NCBI GenBank assembly: GCA_028023455.1 | Contig: JAQFVV010000031.1 | Coordinates: 1,550,001-1,614,000, forward strand | Length of the DNA: 64,000 nucleotides | Direction of reading: 5' to 3' | Origin: Epiperipatus broadwayi | Taxonomy: Eukaryota; Onychophora; Udeonychophora; Euonychophora; Peripatidae | In this document: positions 48,850 through 60,604 of the stretch, one piece after another | Layout: every line of letters begins with the position of its first letter | How positions within the stretch are numbered: the first letter of the stretch is position 1 | Made by a program: the position numbers and the translations under genes | The notes under the pieces: generated by a model | The model's input: only the letters and a program-made list of their open reading frames with translations | Databases searched by the model: none | What the model was told of the DNA's origin: nothing

Positions 48850-50374
48850 AAATTAAAGTTTTTAATGACCAGTAAATTGTTTTCATACATCTATTTGGAG
48901 AATTACACGCAATGGATACTCTGAAAAATGTATTGCTTCCATAAAAATCCTTTAGTTCTCTCAGATTACTTACTTTTGGATTTATTTATACCTTTCCAAG
49001 TGTCTGAGGTTTTAGCAATAATAAAAATACAGTATAATTTGTGATGACTGTTTGATGATACTAAAATACTTCAAAATAATAAAATATATACTACATAGAT
49101 ATAACAGTTTTTAAAACTCAAGTCTGTGATTAAAATATTCCTCTCTACTCCAGAACTTGAAGTTGTTGTTCATTATACTTTTTGGGTAATCTTTGGAGGT
49201 GGTTTTCTTTCTTTGACTGAATGTCCTGATCTTTGCAGAGCTGTCTTGTAGTATCTGTATGATATTCATCTCAATCTCTAATTACAGAATGATAAATTAT
49301 CTCTTCTTCAGTATCATAAATTATTTTCTCCTGCTGGACTTTTTGTTATTTTCATCTTTTTCTATAGAACCAGTGTTACTGCATTGTCTCAGATGATCTA
49401 CATGTCTGCTTAAGATACAATTATCTTACATTTTAACTTTTACTATCTATTTAGATAGAATATCATTAAGGCTAACTTTTTCCTTTTTTTTTTTTTTTCA
49501 AATAAACTATTTCTAATTAAATTTAATCTCCTATTGCATATTTTGCTTTTTTTATTAGAATAAATGTCTAGGTTACTTTGATCACTACTTTTGTCTGGAA
49601 TTAAGAGTATTGGCTTTATCTTCATCCTCTTAGCTATTGATATACTCAGCTGGCGATTTGCCTGTTGTAGGGAATGGTATTGCATGTTATATAGCATGGC
49701 TGTATGTTATGTTTTGTATATGTCAGCATAACTTTGATTTTTTAAGATTTTGTTTTATGTATTGAAATGCTTTTTCAACCAAATCCTTAGATTTTGGATA
49801 ATATGGAGATATTTTTATGTGTTTAATACTCCTTCTTTCATAAATTTTTCAAAAGTTCTAGATACAAATAGTTTTACAATCAGCTAACAATATTTCAGGA
49901 AACTCATGATAAGCAAACATCTCTTTTAGCTTCTTAATGGTTTCTATTGATCCTATTTATCATTATCTTATACTCAGCTCATTTAGCATATGTGTTGATA
50001 ATCACTAGAAAAAATGTCAGTAAATGTTGAATGTATAGAAAATTTAAAACTTTATTTAAACTTTTTTAAATACAAAAACCTGGTAATAATAACAAAAAAA
50101 TAGACACACAGGTTAGTAAAAAAACAATTTGAAGGAACTCAAAATGATATGAACAAACAAACAAAAAATTGAAGAACACCAACCTTCATATATAAAATTT
50201 CTACTATCTGAAGCCTTTTACAGAATTAAAGTGAATCTTTAATCTATGAAATAATCATATTTCAAGGTTTAAAATATGTGCACTTGAAAATATTTTAAAA
50301 TAATAAAATATATACTACATAAATATAAGTTTTTAAAATATTAACTAAATCTGATGCAATACATTACACTATGT
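48850..50374. other. AT-rich non-coding stretch
   Basis: No gene was recognised. Positions 49150-50010 have somewhat higher complexity and may hold a very old element, but no frame or motif could be read on either strand. Confidence 0.4.
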
Positions 50375-51006
50375 CAGTGGTGTGCAACCTTTTTACACTT
50401 GTGACCCCCATATTCAGACTGAAATTTTAAGTGACCCATATGTGGTTACCATTCTATTATAAACATATAAGTAATAATAAAAGACATTTTACCACATACA
50501 AATATGTATCTTTTTCCTTGCTACTATTTTTATTATTATCCAAACATTTGGTTTTTATTACTCATTTATCCATTAAAATTTTTAATTTCTATCATGTACA
50601 TAAAAATGAAAAACAGGGTTTAAAAAAACATTTAATTGTAAATCTTGTGACAAAAAAATAAATATAATAAATGTATAATAATACTTGAAGCATTTACAAC
50701 TTTTTTAGCCTATCATGCATCAATGTTAGGAGGATACTAGCATGAAGAACAAAACTATGAGAGTAGACAAGAGAAATGAGAGCAATATATGCAATGTGCT
50801 TGTTTATACAAAGCAGATAGGTAAACACAAATGTGATCAGACATACAATAATGACTTTAGCAGTTTTAATATTTTTAAGTGTTTAGGTTTTTGTTCTTTC
50901 AATTAAAATTTATTATTCAACATAAGAACTTCTCAAAATGTCCACAACCTCCAACAATTTATCTGCAACTCCTTAGGGGTTGAGACCCACAAATTGCACA
51001 CCACTG
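50375..51006. mobile_element. Non-autonomous hAT-like element (632 bp)
   Basis: It is bounded by CAGTGGTGTGCAA and its perfect complement TTGCACACCACTG, followed internally by GTGACCCCCA on the left and GGGGTTGAGACCC on the right. The CAGNGGTG...CACCNCTG form is typical of hAT ends. The 8-bp flanks do not match cleanly, so the target duplication has decayed. There is no transposase; a 76-residue frame inside is low-complexity. Confidence 0.85.
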
Positions 51007-51040
51007 TAACTGTGTAATGATATAGAAAAAAAACTAAATC

Positions 51041-51143
51041 TCTCTGAAGTCAGCGCAGCTGCCTTGCAAGCAAGCAGTTGGTTCCAGACGGTTGTTGCGG
51101 GTTTACCTCCCGGCCGATGCTATGACATATGGAGGGAAAAAAA
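51041..51143 (+). mobile_element. tRNA-derived SINE (5'-truncated)
   Basis: GAAGTCAGCGCAGCTGCC, GCAAGCAAGCAGTTGGTTCC, a B-box-like GCGGGTTTACCTCCCGG, then CGATGCTATGACATATGG and a short A-rich tail. It lies 35 bp after the hAT element. Confidence 0.9.
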
Positions 51144-51990
51144 TGTATATATTATATCATAGAAATAAGTGCAAATTACCTTATATTTATAATGCATAAA
51201 AAATAAGCTAATTAAGTCACATTAAATTAATTAAAAGCATGTCATCAGAGGAGATTAAGGATTAAATTTATTTATTGAAAAACAATCTTTTTAGGTAGCA
51301 TAACAACAAGCAATTCAGATAATACAATTAAAAGCAGGCTTTGCACAACCTGGATCAAAAGCATAAATAAGCAGATATCACACTGAGAATAAAAAAAATT
51401 TAAAATCTGATGAGTATTAACTTGTCCCAATCAATCTGGTTTCTATTGTTTCTACAGACAAACTAGAGAAATGAAAAAATTGTCTAATTTTTCCTTACAT
51501 ATCTTTGGACATATTAAAGTAAGTGGTCTATGAATATAATAAATTTACTTTTGTTCCATTTTTAGTTGAAATTTACATTTATGCTATATAGTTGTTATGT
51601 AATTAATATTCCTCCAACGATTACTAAATTGTTCCGTGCAATCCCATTGAAATCTAAATTAATCCACATAATTAAATAATGGAAATAATTTATCATTGGA
51701 GGCTGGACTTATCAGTTCAATTAAAAATCATATGTCTTATCAAACATTGTCAACTTTAATTTCATTATATTTTCCAGTTATCAACGAATTTTATATTACA
51801 TCATTATTTTAAGCTTTACACAGTATATATGATTGTAGTTATATTTCACTCAAAAAATTAGTGATAAAAGCATTGCTGAAAAACAAGAATTTAGCTTGCA
51901 AATTTATTTTGGCAACAAAATGCAAGTACATTAACTAATAATAAAACATTACCAAAATCACACTTTTCTTTATGTTTGCCGTAATATTCT
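51144..51990. other. AT-rich non-coding stretch
   Basis: No gene was seen. Confidence 0.45.
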
Positions 51991-51994
51991 ATAC

Positions 51995-52180
51995 ATATAA
52001 TTTGTCCAAACTTCAAACACTTTTTAGCAAAACTCTTTATTTGTACATACACAGACACCTACGTTTCGACTGACCTGCAGTCTTCTTCAGAACAAGTCTA
52101 TTTTGATCTTCCAAAGTGTCTGTGTATGTACAAATAAAGAGTTTCGCTAAAAAGTTTTTGAAGTTTGGACAAATTATATT
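51995..52180 (-). mobile_element. Fold-back with HHR-like loop (family 4)
   Basis: Arms 51995-52059 and 52117-52180 are reverse complements over about 64 bp with few mismatches, sharing CTTTATTTGTACATACACAG. The loop, read on the minus strand, carries CTGAAGA (52091-52085), a GACT/AGTC hairpin, and GAAACGTAGGTGTCTG. Position 7 of the hammerhead core is free to vary, so CTGAAGA fits CUGANGA. However, an extra A precedes stem II, and stem I pairs well only distally (CAGACAC with GTGTCTG). The signature resembles PLE terminal regions. It is a candidate ribozyme, less convincing than families 1 and 2. Confidence 0.65.
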
Positions 52181-52744
52181 TATAATAATAAAACACATAC
52201 TGACTTGTATAAAAATCTAAATACAGTAAATAGAAAAATAAGCATAACAATAAATTCTGTCTAATGAACAAAATAAAATAAAAAAAAATTTTTTTTAAAT
52301 TCGGGGGGGGGGGGGGGCAGATCTATATTTTATTAATTAAAATAAGTTATAGTATGTATAATATTAAATTAGTTGATTAGAAAAAAATGTTCATTCATAT
52401 TTATAAGAATTTCATTTTAGAATATTAATCATATTTTTATTTTATTTGTTGATTATTTTTAAATATAATTTTAATAAGAAAACAGTTCAAAGTATGATCG
52501 ACAGGAGCTCTTACAATAATCACAGAAATGATAGAATTTGGCGATTATTATGCCCATGTTTCTCATAGAATAAATATGAATCTGTAGTATAATATTATAG
52601 GAAAAGAATTAGAAGTTGTTTACATTATAATCACAAAAGTGTCATGTATAAACAATATGTGCTAAGTAACAAATCAACAACATTTAAAAGTAACTTCTAC
52701 TTAAAAAATGAAAACAAGAATGCACAATATATAAATAAACATCA
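52181..52744. other. AT-rich stretch with a G16 run
   Basis: No gene was seen. The G run at about 52303-52318 follows A- and T-runs, and is one of several poly(T or A) to poly(G) junctions in this window. Confidence 0.5.
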
Positions 52745-52999
52745 ATGAAGGTTATTGTTTAATCAATGTATCAAATTTACAGCCCTCACAATATTGACAC
52801 AAATCATAGTCATTCATTCGACTAGTAATTATTCACATAATAAATAACATTTTTGTAATGTAATTTTCACTACACCACTCTCATGCAAGATAGGAAATGG
52901 TTTCTATCCAGTTTTAACATCTTGTGAAATGTAATCTTAAACATAATACCATTGTAAAGACATGTAATTATAAACATAAGACCAAAGACATGTGCAAAA

Positions 53000-53065
53000 G
53001 TCATGAATTATAGGATGCACATTTCATGCTGTACTGGCACTCATCAGTTGGCCCAGATCACAATC
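53000..53065 (-). ncRNA. Hammerhead ribozyme motif, family 3 unit 1
   Basis: Minus strand: CTGATGA (53047-53041), stem II GTGC-loop-GCAT, GAAA (53025-53022), stem III ATG-TG-CAT, and an ATC cleavage triplet ending at 53014. The core is intact. The local 3' half of stem I has drifted, but the 5' half (GATC...CCAA) would pair with the 3' half kept in the second unit (TTGGTGATC). Confidence 0.6.
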
Positions 53066-53400
53066 TTTTACACATATTTTTATCATTGTTCAATATATAT
53101 ATATATACAGATAGTGAATTGCTACTGTTTAATTGATGTGTCAAACTTACTGCCCCTCATAACATTGATACAAAACACTTGATGAAAATATATTAATAAT
53201 TTCTATCAATCAATCATTAATTTAGAGATTATTCATTTAATAAATAATATTTCTGTAGTGTAATTTTCATTACACCATTCTCACACAAAGTAGAAACATC
53301 TCTATCCACTATTAACACTTTGTGAAGGAGTGTAATCATTGATGTAATACCATTAAAGAGAAGTGTAATTATAAACATAATACCAAAGACATGTGAAAAA

Positions 53401-53465
53401 GATGTATGATCACCAAGATGCACATTTCATGCTGAACCAGCACTCACCAGTTTGGCCACAATGTG
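53401..53465 (-). ncRNA. Hammerhead ribozyme motif, family 3 unit 2 (core mutated)
   Basis: Minus strand: CTGGTGA (53450-53444), where the invariant A6 has become G, then stem II GTGCTG-GTT-CAGCAT, GAAA (53428-53425), stem III ATG/CAT, and an ATC triplet. TTGGTGATC, the 3' half of stem I, is retained. The A6G change should abolish cleavage. Confidence 0.6.
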
Positions 53466-53590
53466 TTAAAAAGAGATAGAAATCAGTCCCTCCCTAACTT
53501 GCGTGAGAATGGTGTAATAAAAATTATATTACAGAAATGTTATTCATTAAGTGAATAAATAATCTCTAGTCCAATGCATTACTGTTAAAA

Positions 53591-54840
53591 ATTATTAATA
53601 TCAATAACGGTTAAATTAAATTAAACAAAAAAGTAAACATATGAACAGAATTTTGAAACACTATTATTTAAATAAGTTAAAATAGTGAAATGTTAAAAAT
53701 TGAGATGGTCAGAGTGAACTATAGTATACATATCAATTTAAAAATATTATTACTGTATGCTATCAAGTTAACAGAATGAATTGTCACTGATGATTATAGT
53801 AGTTTTGTCTATACATAAAATACCTAACATAATATGTAGAACAAGAGTACTTTCTCCCATACTTACTCTTTCCTCAAACAGTTTTCTGTTGATTGGAATT
53901 AATTGTTGACACCATCCTATATAACCGTGTCTCATTAAAAAAAAAATTTTTAAAAATTAAAGTTAAACAATTAAAATATAGTCTTTTTTTTAAAAAAAAA
54001 ATAAAATAAAAAGCAAAATATTATCAGCAGATAAAAATGATTGCATCTAGGTGGCACTTTGAATTTGCTAAACTGCACTCAGTAGTTTTATTTAAAAACT
54101 GGATTATCTAACTAGTAAAATGTTTAAGATTCACTGATTTTTCAAGCTGGCCAGAACTGATCTAAATGTTCCAGCTGGTTTAACATTATTTTATAAATTT
54201 TCTACTTTCTAACAAATATAACGAAATCTAAGATGACTATAAACAAAATTTAAAATTATTTTATTTGATTATATTTACATTATTTTCAGCTCATATTTTA
54301 TTAATTTAAATAAATTGTATTTACAAGACACTCCTCTGCAGTCTAAAATGTTAAAATAGCAAATTCAAAGCTATAAGTTGCAGGATCAATCTCCTCAGCT
54401 AAGTAAAAATATATATCTGTGTGTGCTTGAATGTCATGACATCATGCCCTTCTGTATTGCCACAACTATTTATAATAAATAATGAAAATATATTAATTAA
54501 TCTAAATTTAAAGTAAAACTTGAACATTATCAATTTCTTATTGTTACACAAACAATCCAAGTTTTTATACATGTGGATTGCTAAAAACAAATAGCTTTAA
54601 CAATTATATTAAAGATCAGAACAAATTCTTTATGATTTATCCTTTTAATTGAACAGATAGTTTCTTAGGCAATTACATGATGTATGAAAAACAAATGTGA
54701 GAACTTCAATCCAAAACTTTTAGCACTCAAATTCACTGATCTATTAATGAGCTAAAACACACAAATCAAAAAAAGTTACTGCTTGATCGATTACTAGCAT
54801 GATATGATGTGATGTCATGTACTGTAGCTTCTCCTTAAAT
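53591..54840. other. AT-rich non-coding stretch
   Basis: No gene was seen. Confidence 0.45.
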
Positions 54841-54869
54841 GAAGTCAAGAATCTCTCAGCAATTATGCC

Positions 54870-56457
54870 CAGAGAAACCTGTTAGCCACTTTATTTTCCA
54901 CTCCCCAGTCTAAGTTTTCCCATATTCTGCTCCATCCCATTTCCACAACATAATCTTTGTCAACTCTATAGCCTTTATATCTAAATCCCCCTTATCTTTT
55001 CCTAAACCCAGCATAAAAACCAATAATACACTTTCTGTATACAGCAATCACTTTTTTCATATTTATTCTTCCATAACTTCATTATATGTACCCATTCTGT
55101 TTTCAAACATTTACATTCAATTAACAGATGCCTAATATTTTCCATTCCTTCCTTACATAATTTACAGACAAAATCACCCATATTTTTCCATTAATATGTA
55201 TATTCTCTTGTTGCTAAAGATCCCGTTCGAGTCTTAAACAATAAACTACTTTCCTTACTATTATCATATATTAACTCACACCTAATATTCTGTTTATTTC
55301 TATATATATTTAAATTCTTTTTACTCTCCATTCTAGTTCTCCATTTCTCTAACTTTCTATTCTTTATTAATAAATCTATTCTTTTATCCCATTCCTAACC
55401 ACTATAACACTCAACAATCCTCCTAATGCAATCATCCCATCTTTTGTACAAATATACTGATATAAATTCTTTATCCAAATCTTTTGCATACTGCATTACA
55501 TTTCTCAACCATCTTGTTGCATGCTATTTACTCATAACTCAATTAAATACTATTTTGGCTATTCTTTTATTATCCGTAAACTGCAATCTACCAAACATTT
55601 TCATTTTATTTTTTGCATCTCTCATATGAAAACTTGACCATCACATTTCTCCTTGAATTGCCTCCCTTGCTATTCATATATCTGCATCCAATGCATGTCT
55701 TCCTACTTCCCTTTGAACTTTTTCTAAGTAATTTAATACCCCTTTACTAACACAATGCATCATTACCATATGTTAACTCTGCTACTGCAGCTCCCATATA
55801 ATTCTAGCTACATCATATTTATTATATGAAAACACTGTTAATTTCTTTATCAATCCCTTTCTTTTCTTTGCTTCATTTATCAATTTTTTCTTCCATTCAT
55901 CCAAATAATTTTTCTGCTTACCTAAAATAATTCCCAAATAACTATATCTATTCACCACACTTAATATCTCCCAATAAAAATTCTACATCTTCTCTTTCCC
56001 CAGTATTAACCATCATTATATTTGATTTTTCTTCACTAAATTTAATCCCCATCTCTTTACCCACCCTTGCACATGTCCTCAGCATAACTTCCATATTTTC
56101 TTTCTGCACACAAAAATATATCATCCGCAAAAAAAAAAGACCTGACAAAACATATACCCCCTTACTACCTATTAACAGTATCTCTATCCCTCTTCCTACT
56201 TTTTCTATTGCTCTTTCCATTTCACTCAAATACAACACAAACAAAATAGGTGACATAGGGCATCCTTGCCTTAGTCCCTCCCAATTTTTAACTTTAACTG
56301 ATTCTATATGCCCTAATTGATATATATAATAATTATTTTCATATAATTTCTTAATAATATCTACTAAAGCTTCATCCATTCCCAAATTTGCTAAACTTAT
56401 CCATAATCTATTTCTATTTACTCTATTATATGCCTTCTCTATACCTATAAAACTCAT
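54870..56457 (-). pseudogene. 5'-truncated non-LTR retrotransposon (LINE) ORF2 relic
   Basis: On the minus strand, 56457-55948 encodes the RT fingers/palm region: FIGIEKAYNRVNRNRLW, then NWEGLRQGCPMSPILF and VLYLSEMERAIEKVGRGIEI. The catalytic block survives as FADDIFLCA (about 56131-56105), but a slip in a T9-T10 run next to it moves it to another frame. The frame then resumes with MLRTCARVGKEMGIKFSEEK. Further along, CKLCKEGMENIRHLLIEC (about 55170-55115) is the C-terminal zinc-knuckle-like motif of LINE ORF2. Endonuclease and N-terminal regions are absent, as usual for 5' truncation. The clade is not settled. Confidence 0.88.
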
Positions 56458-56489
56458 ATATAACTAATTAACTGAATTCCTACACACAT

Positions 56490-56650
56490 CCATACAGTAG
56501 TGCCACCTGGTGCAATAAATGTAACACATGGTTTGTGCATAAAATTCCCATCTAATGCCTACTCATTCAATATCCCCAGACTAGTTTCTAGCTTGTGGCT
56601 TTCATCAGTAAACAGCTTTGGATCTGATGGCCCTGCACCTAGATCTAAAG
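56490..56650 (-). mobile_element. HHR fold-back family 1, copy E (partial)
   Basis: It runs colinear with the complete copy from CATACAGTAGTGCCACCTGG through TCTAATGCCTACTCATTCAA to CCTGCACCTAGATCT. It starts about 30 bp from the truncated LINE end and lacks both outer terminal repeats. Confidence 0.8.
56561..56628 (-). ncRNA. Hammerhead ribozyme motif, family 1 copy E
   Basis: Minus strand: CTGATGA (56608-56602), stem II AGC-CACAA-GCT, GAAAC (56588-56584), ACTAGT stem III and the GTC triplet (56581-56579). The inner part of stem I is weakened (GTTTA instead of CCTCA against TGGGG), while ATCCAAA/TTGAAT remains partly paired. The AGC/GCT stem II compensates the GGC/GCC of the 7.0 kb copy. 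Confidence 0.6.
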
Positions 56651-58200
56651 TTGGTCATATGACAATCATGAATTAAAGCAGTAGAGTGAGTTCTGAACAA
56701 CGAGAGTTTAGCTGTACAACATGAAACCATACCACTAAGCTAAAGCTTTTATTTATAAAATATATCACTTAAATTAATCTAAGATAATACTACAAGAAAC
56801 AATTTTATAAGAGCTAATCTTAGTACATTCATCATTCCAAAATATTATATATATACATAAGGGTGGATACCAGTTTGTTATATAAAAAATGTGTGAACTG
56901 ATACTATATATCAGAAAGTATAGTAGTTGTGTTGAACAACATATGCTCCATCACAATGTAACAACAAATAATACTGTTAACAAGACATATAAATTCAGGC
57001 AAGCAATGTCAATTTTGTGAAAAAATTTGAACTCAGATCTTTAATTTTAGGTTTTTCCCCTTTCTAATTAAAGTATAAAAAGCTCCATAATCTGAAAAAA
57101 GTATCATGTATTTTTTCAAAGTTATAAAGATTAAAAGAAAAAAAAAATTAAACTGCCCTCTCATGACTATTATTTCCAAAAAATGACTGCAAAACATGAA
57201 ATTATTGAATATTTTTCATATTTTTCCCATAAAGAGGGGAGATTGCTCTTCAATTATTTGAATCACTCAAAAGAATGAAATTTGTTTCAATCACAAGCAA
57301 TAATTTTTTCCAAAACCAAAATAATTTCAGAAAATGAAAAAGAAATAACTTTTATTTATATTATGATAATTATAAATACTATATAAACCTTTTACATAAT
57401 TTCCACTTCAACTAACCAATGGCACTGACATGCACAATGTCTGCAACTTATGTTCCAAATCTTTCTTGACTTTTTAATACTAGCAATTTTAATTTAAAAA
57501 TGAGTAATTATAATATTATTAATTCAAACTATAACACCTAGATGTCATCTCATATAAAAAAAATTAAGTATGCAATGTTGGGAGCCAGTAAAAAAGAAAA
57601 AAGCAGATTAATATTGTGCAATACTTGTGAGATTGCATTTCATTTTTGATTAAATCATAAAAACAAAAGAATAAGTTTATTTATAATCTATTTATATTCA
57701 TATTATTTTTTATAAAATAATTAAGAATTCATTTCTAAGTAAGTGTGTTTATATTTAGATTTTATTGAATTTTAGTAACATGTTAGAGCAAATTAGTCAA
57801 GTATAATTTTGACGACATCAGAAAATTAAGAAAATGAATATGCTTCTTGTCAAAACCATTTCTTACAATATTTTGATATTTTATAACTATAAGCTCAATT
57901 TTAATATTTTAAAGAGTTATCATTACTTAAAAGCTACACTTTATCAAGATATCTATGGAAAAAAATTAAGTTTTGGGAGTGACAATTTATTTATTCAAAA
58001 ATATTTTGTGGTCTGCAGTTTTATATGTTTTTGATAATTCTGTTTATTTTTGTTTATTAATTTATTTATTTTTTGCAAAATTAATGTTTGATCTTTTAAA
58101 CTAATTTCATTTATTGAATTTATGTCTTCAACAAAAAAAGTAATAATTGGAAAGTGAAAGTAGCAAAGAAGACTATTTGTTACAACAACATTATTATTAT
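56651..58200. other. AT-rich non-coding stretch
   Basis: No gene was supported. Confidence 0.45.
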
Positions 58201-58419
58201 TGTTATTAAAACAGGCAAAACTCTCTATACAGTATTACCACTCAGTGCAAGCCAGAGTAATCAATGGATGCCAGAAGGCTTGTACATAAAAATCCTATCT
58301 AATACCTACTCATCCAATATCCCCAGACTAGTTTCTGGCTTGTGGCTTTTGTCAGTGAGGAGCCTTGGATCTGAGAGTATTGCACCTAGATTTTAGGATC
58401 TTTGCCTGTTTTAATAACA
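58201..58419 (-). mobile_element. Complete 219-bp HHR element with terminal inverted repeats (family 1, copy F)
   Basis: The 19-bp TGTTATTAAAACAGGCAAA (58201-58219) is perfectly complemented at 58401-58419, so the element has DNA-transposon-like ends. Inside are all family 1 landmarks and the hammerhead region. There is no coding capacity. Immediate flanks (ATTATTAT left, GTTATGAG right) show no obvious target duplication. Copies A, B, D and E are fragments or rearranged versions of this unit. Confidence 0.85.
58308..58375 (-). ncRNA. Hammerhead ribozyme motif, family 1 copy F (core mutated)
   Basis: Minus strand: CTGACAA (58355-58349) in place of CTGATGA, then AGC-CACAA-GCC, GAAAC (58335-58331) and GTC (58328-58326). 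Stem I (CCTCA/TGGGG, ATCCAA/TTGGAT) is perfect. Invariant G8 is changed to A, so this copy should be inactive although its scaffold is intact. Confidence 0.7.
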
Positions 58420-60600
58420 GTTATGAGCAAGCATAATAAATGGTGATCATATGATGTTCAGTGATTTGTTATTGTTGTTATAATAATAATACTTGGTACA
58501 ATGTATTGTTTTTTAAGCATTGTTTAAAGAGTTAATCAAAACATATATATTTAAATTATTTTAAGTTAGTAATTAAAGCTTATGTTATAGCTTTAAAATT
58601 GAGATTATATCAGTTTAAGATGATGCCAGGCAATGATAAAATAGTGCCAATGATGATTATGTATTATTGATAAGTTATAATATTCTACTATTCTAGTTAC
58701 TCTATCTATCATGGAGAAATAACTTGACACATATGAAGTAGTAGAGATATATTTGATAAAGTAATGCACATCACATCCACATGTATATAAAATATAAATA
58801 ACAATCCACAGTCAAATGTTTGGAATATTGAGTGACATGTTTGAGCATCAAATTGCTGAGTTGAGTAAAATAAATAATGGAATTGTTAAAAACTCAGTCT
58901 GATACTAGGATATTCAAACATTACATGATCTGAGCTATAATCCATAAGATTATTTTGTTACCATCAACCATGCGGGGACATTATCCTTAATATGCAAAAA
59001 TAATCAATAAATTACATCTGATATTATTAATAAGTAGATAAATAGTTTTTAAATTAAATATAAAATAATTAAATACCTAAATTAGATTAACTGTATAATC
59101 TTAATGTTATAAAAAAGTTCATTAAAGTTAATGACGCAATTCTTAACTTTGAAATGTTAGAAGAAATCATGATAAGGACTTGATAGTCAATGAAAAACTG
59201 CACTGGTGATGATTAAATATTTTCTTTTTCAATTATAATAGCCTATTACCAAATTATCTCCATCTATTTTTTTTGTAGGTAACTTGGCATAGTTTGTAAT
59301 GAAATTGAAAGCTATTAAAAAAATTGCTTTCTAGGCAGATTTTGATATTTCTTACCAATATTAAGGTAAGTGATAGTCTTTTGAATTTCACTCTGATTTT
59401 TAAAGAAAATGTATTTTAAGAATAAAGAAATGATTTGTACATTATATTAGTATAGATTTTATTATTTTTTAAAGACTTACTATTAACAAAAGATTATAAA
59501 GGAAGTTGCAGAGAGCTCAGCTAAGAAATGATTTTATTAAATCCATTTCTGCCACTTTAATCATAGATACAACAATCATTAACGTTGTAGTTCATGATTT
59601 GTTTATAATTATATAGACCAGCCAATGTTAAATTTTATTTATGAAGAAGATAAATGCTCAACCATGAGATTCCAATATTATCCAGAAAGATCAAATCCAG
59701 GTGGTTTTATTATTGGATCTGAGAGAAAAAAATTGTTTGGAATCTCAAAAAATAATTTATTTTTTTAATGTCATAACATAACACTTGAATGTATTAATAT
59801 TTCTTATGGTAATATCGAATTGGGTGGAAACTGATTTTCCTGTGATCCATTCTACAATTAATAAACATTAGTATATGAAACAAAATTGTCTTACAGGGAA
59901 ACCAGTTATCTTGTTCATAGTTAAAGACAGAAAACTGGGGGGGGGGGGTAATAATATGTAGTAAAATACTGTACAATATATAAGTACTTTGCTTAAATAT
60001 TCATAATCCTTACTATCATCAAGAGACATTGATTCTAAGTATACATTAAAATAATATTGAATTAATATTGTTGTTTTTTCCATTTAGCATAATAAGCTCA
60101 CGTCATTCTGAAAATTATATTGACAAACCATTTGTGCTTGAATAGAGTAAAAACATGACATACAGTTCCAATCCCGGATTAAAGCGTGCGTTTTAGGAGT
60201 TCTAATTCAGGAGACTCTGCCACCTGGAGAGCTTCCAGAATTTGAGTGAAAACTGAAATGTTCTTTCATTTGCGAATCAACGTATAAATCCGAATAGCGA
60301 GCGCTTCTATTGTCTTTCTAAAAAATATACGAATAAAATGATGAATTGTTGGGATTAACTTTTAGTATAGATTTAATAAAAGTGGGTATTATAATATATT
60401 AGAAATTATAAGCTTCGTTTTTTCTTTAACTTTTTCTCTTATGAGAATGTAACTGGGGAAGGAGGTTTTCGTGCTATTTGTAGCCGGGTAATCTATAAAA
60501 TCTTAACTCGGTTCAGTGAAATTATTACATACACTCAATTTATTTACCCTTTTTTTCACAATAGTAAAAAATATATGTACGTAATCCATCTACGCTATTA
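58420..60600. other. AT-rich non-coding stretch
   Basis: No supported gene. A G11 run lies at 59938-59948. Positions 60160-60310 are less AT-rich with several CG dinucleotides, but no frame, exon signal or repeat was recognised. Confidence 0.45.
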
Positions 60601-60604
60601 TAAT

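Larger units (their letters stand above)
52745..53590 (-). mobile_element. Tandem pair of a 403-bp HHR unit with inverted end (family 3)
   Basis: GATGCACATTTCATGCTG occurs at 53014 and 53417, giving a period of 403 bp, and flanking blocks repeat in register (CATAA.ACCAAAGACATGTG; AAATAA.ATTT.TGTA.TGTAATTTTCA.TACACCA). The segment 53500-53585 is an inverted copy of the left part of a unit. Each unit carries an HHR-like motif on the minus strand. Two direct units plus an inverted end resemble PLE terminal repeats or an inserted retrozyme multimer. Confidence 0.8.

Noticed and set aside
50431-50661. 76-residue open frame inside the hAT-like element
   Set aside because: Phe/Leu/Lys-rich low-complexity translation, no transposase motif, no splice or start context.
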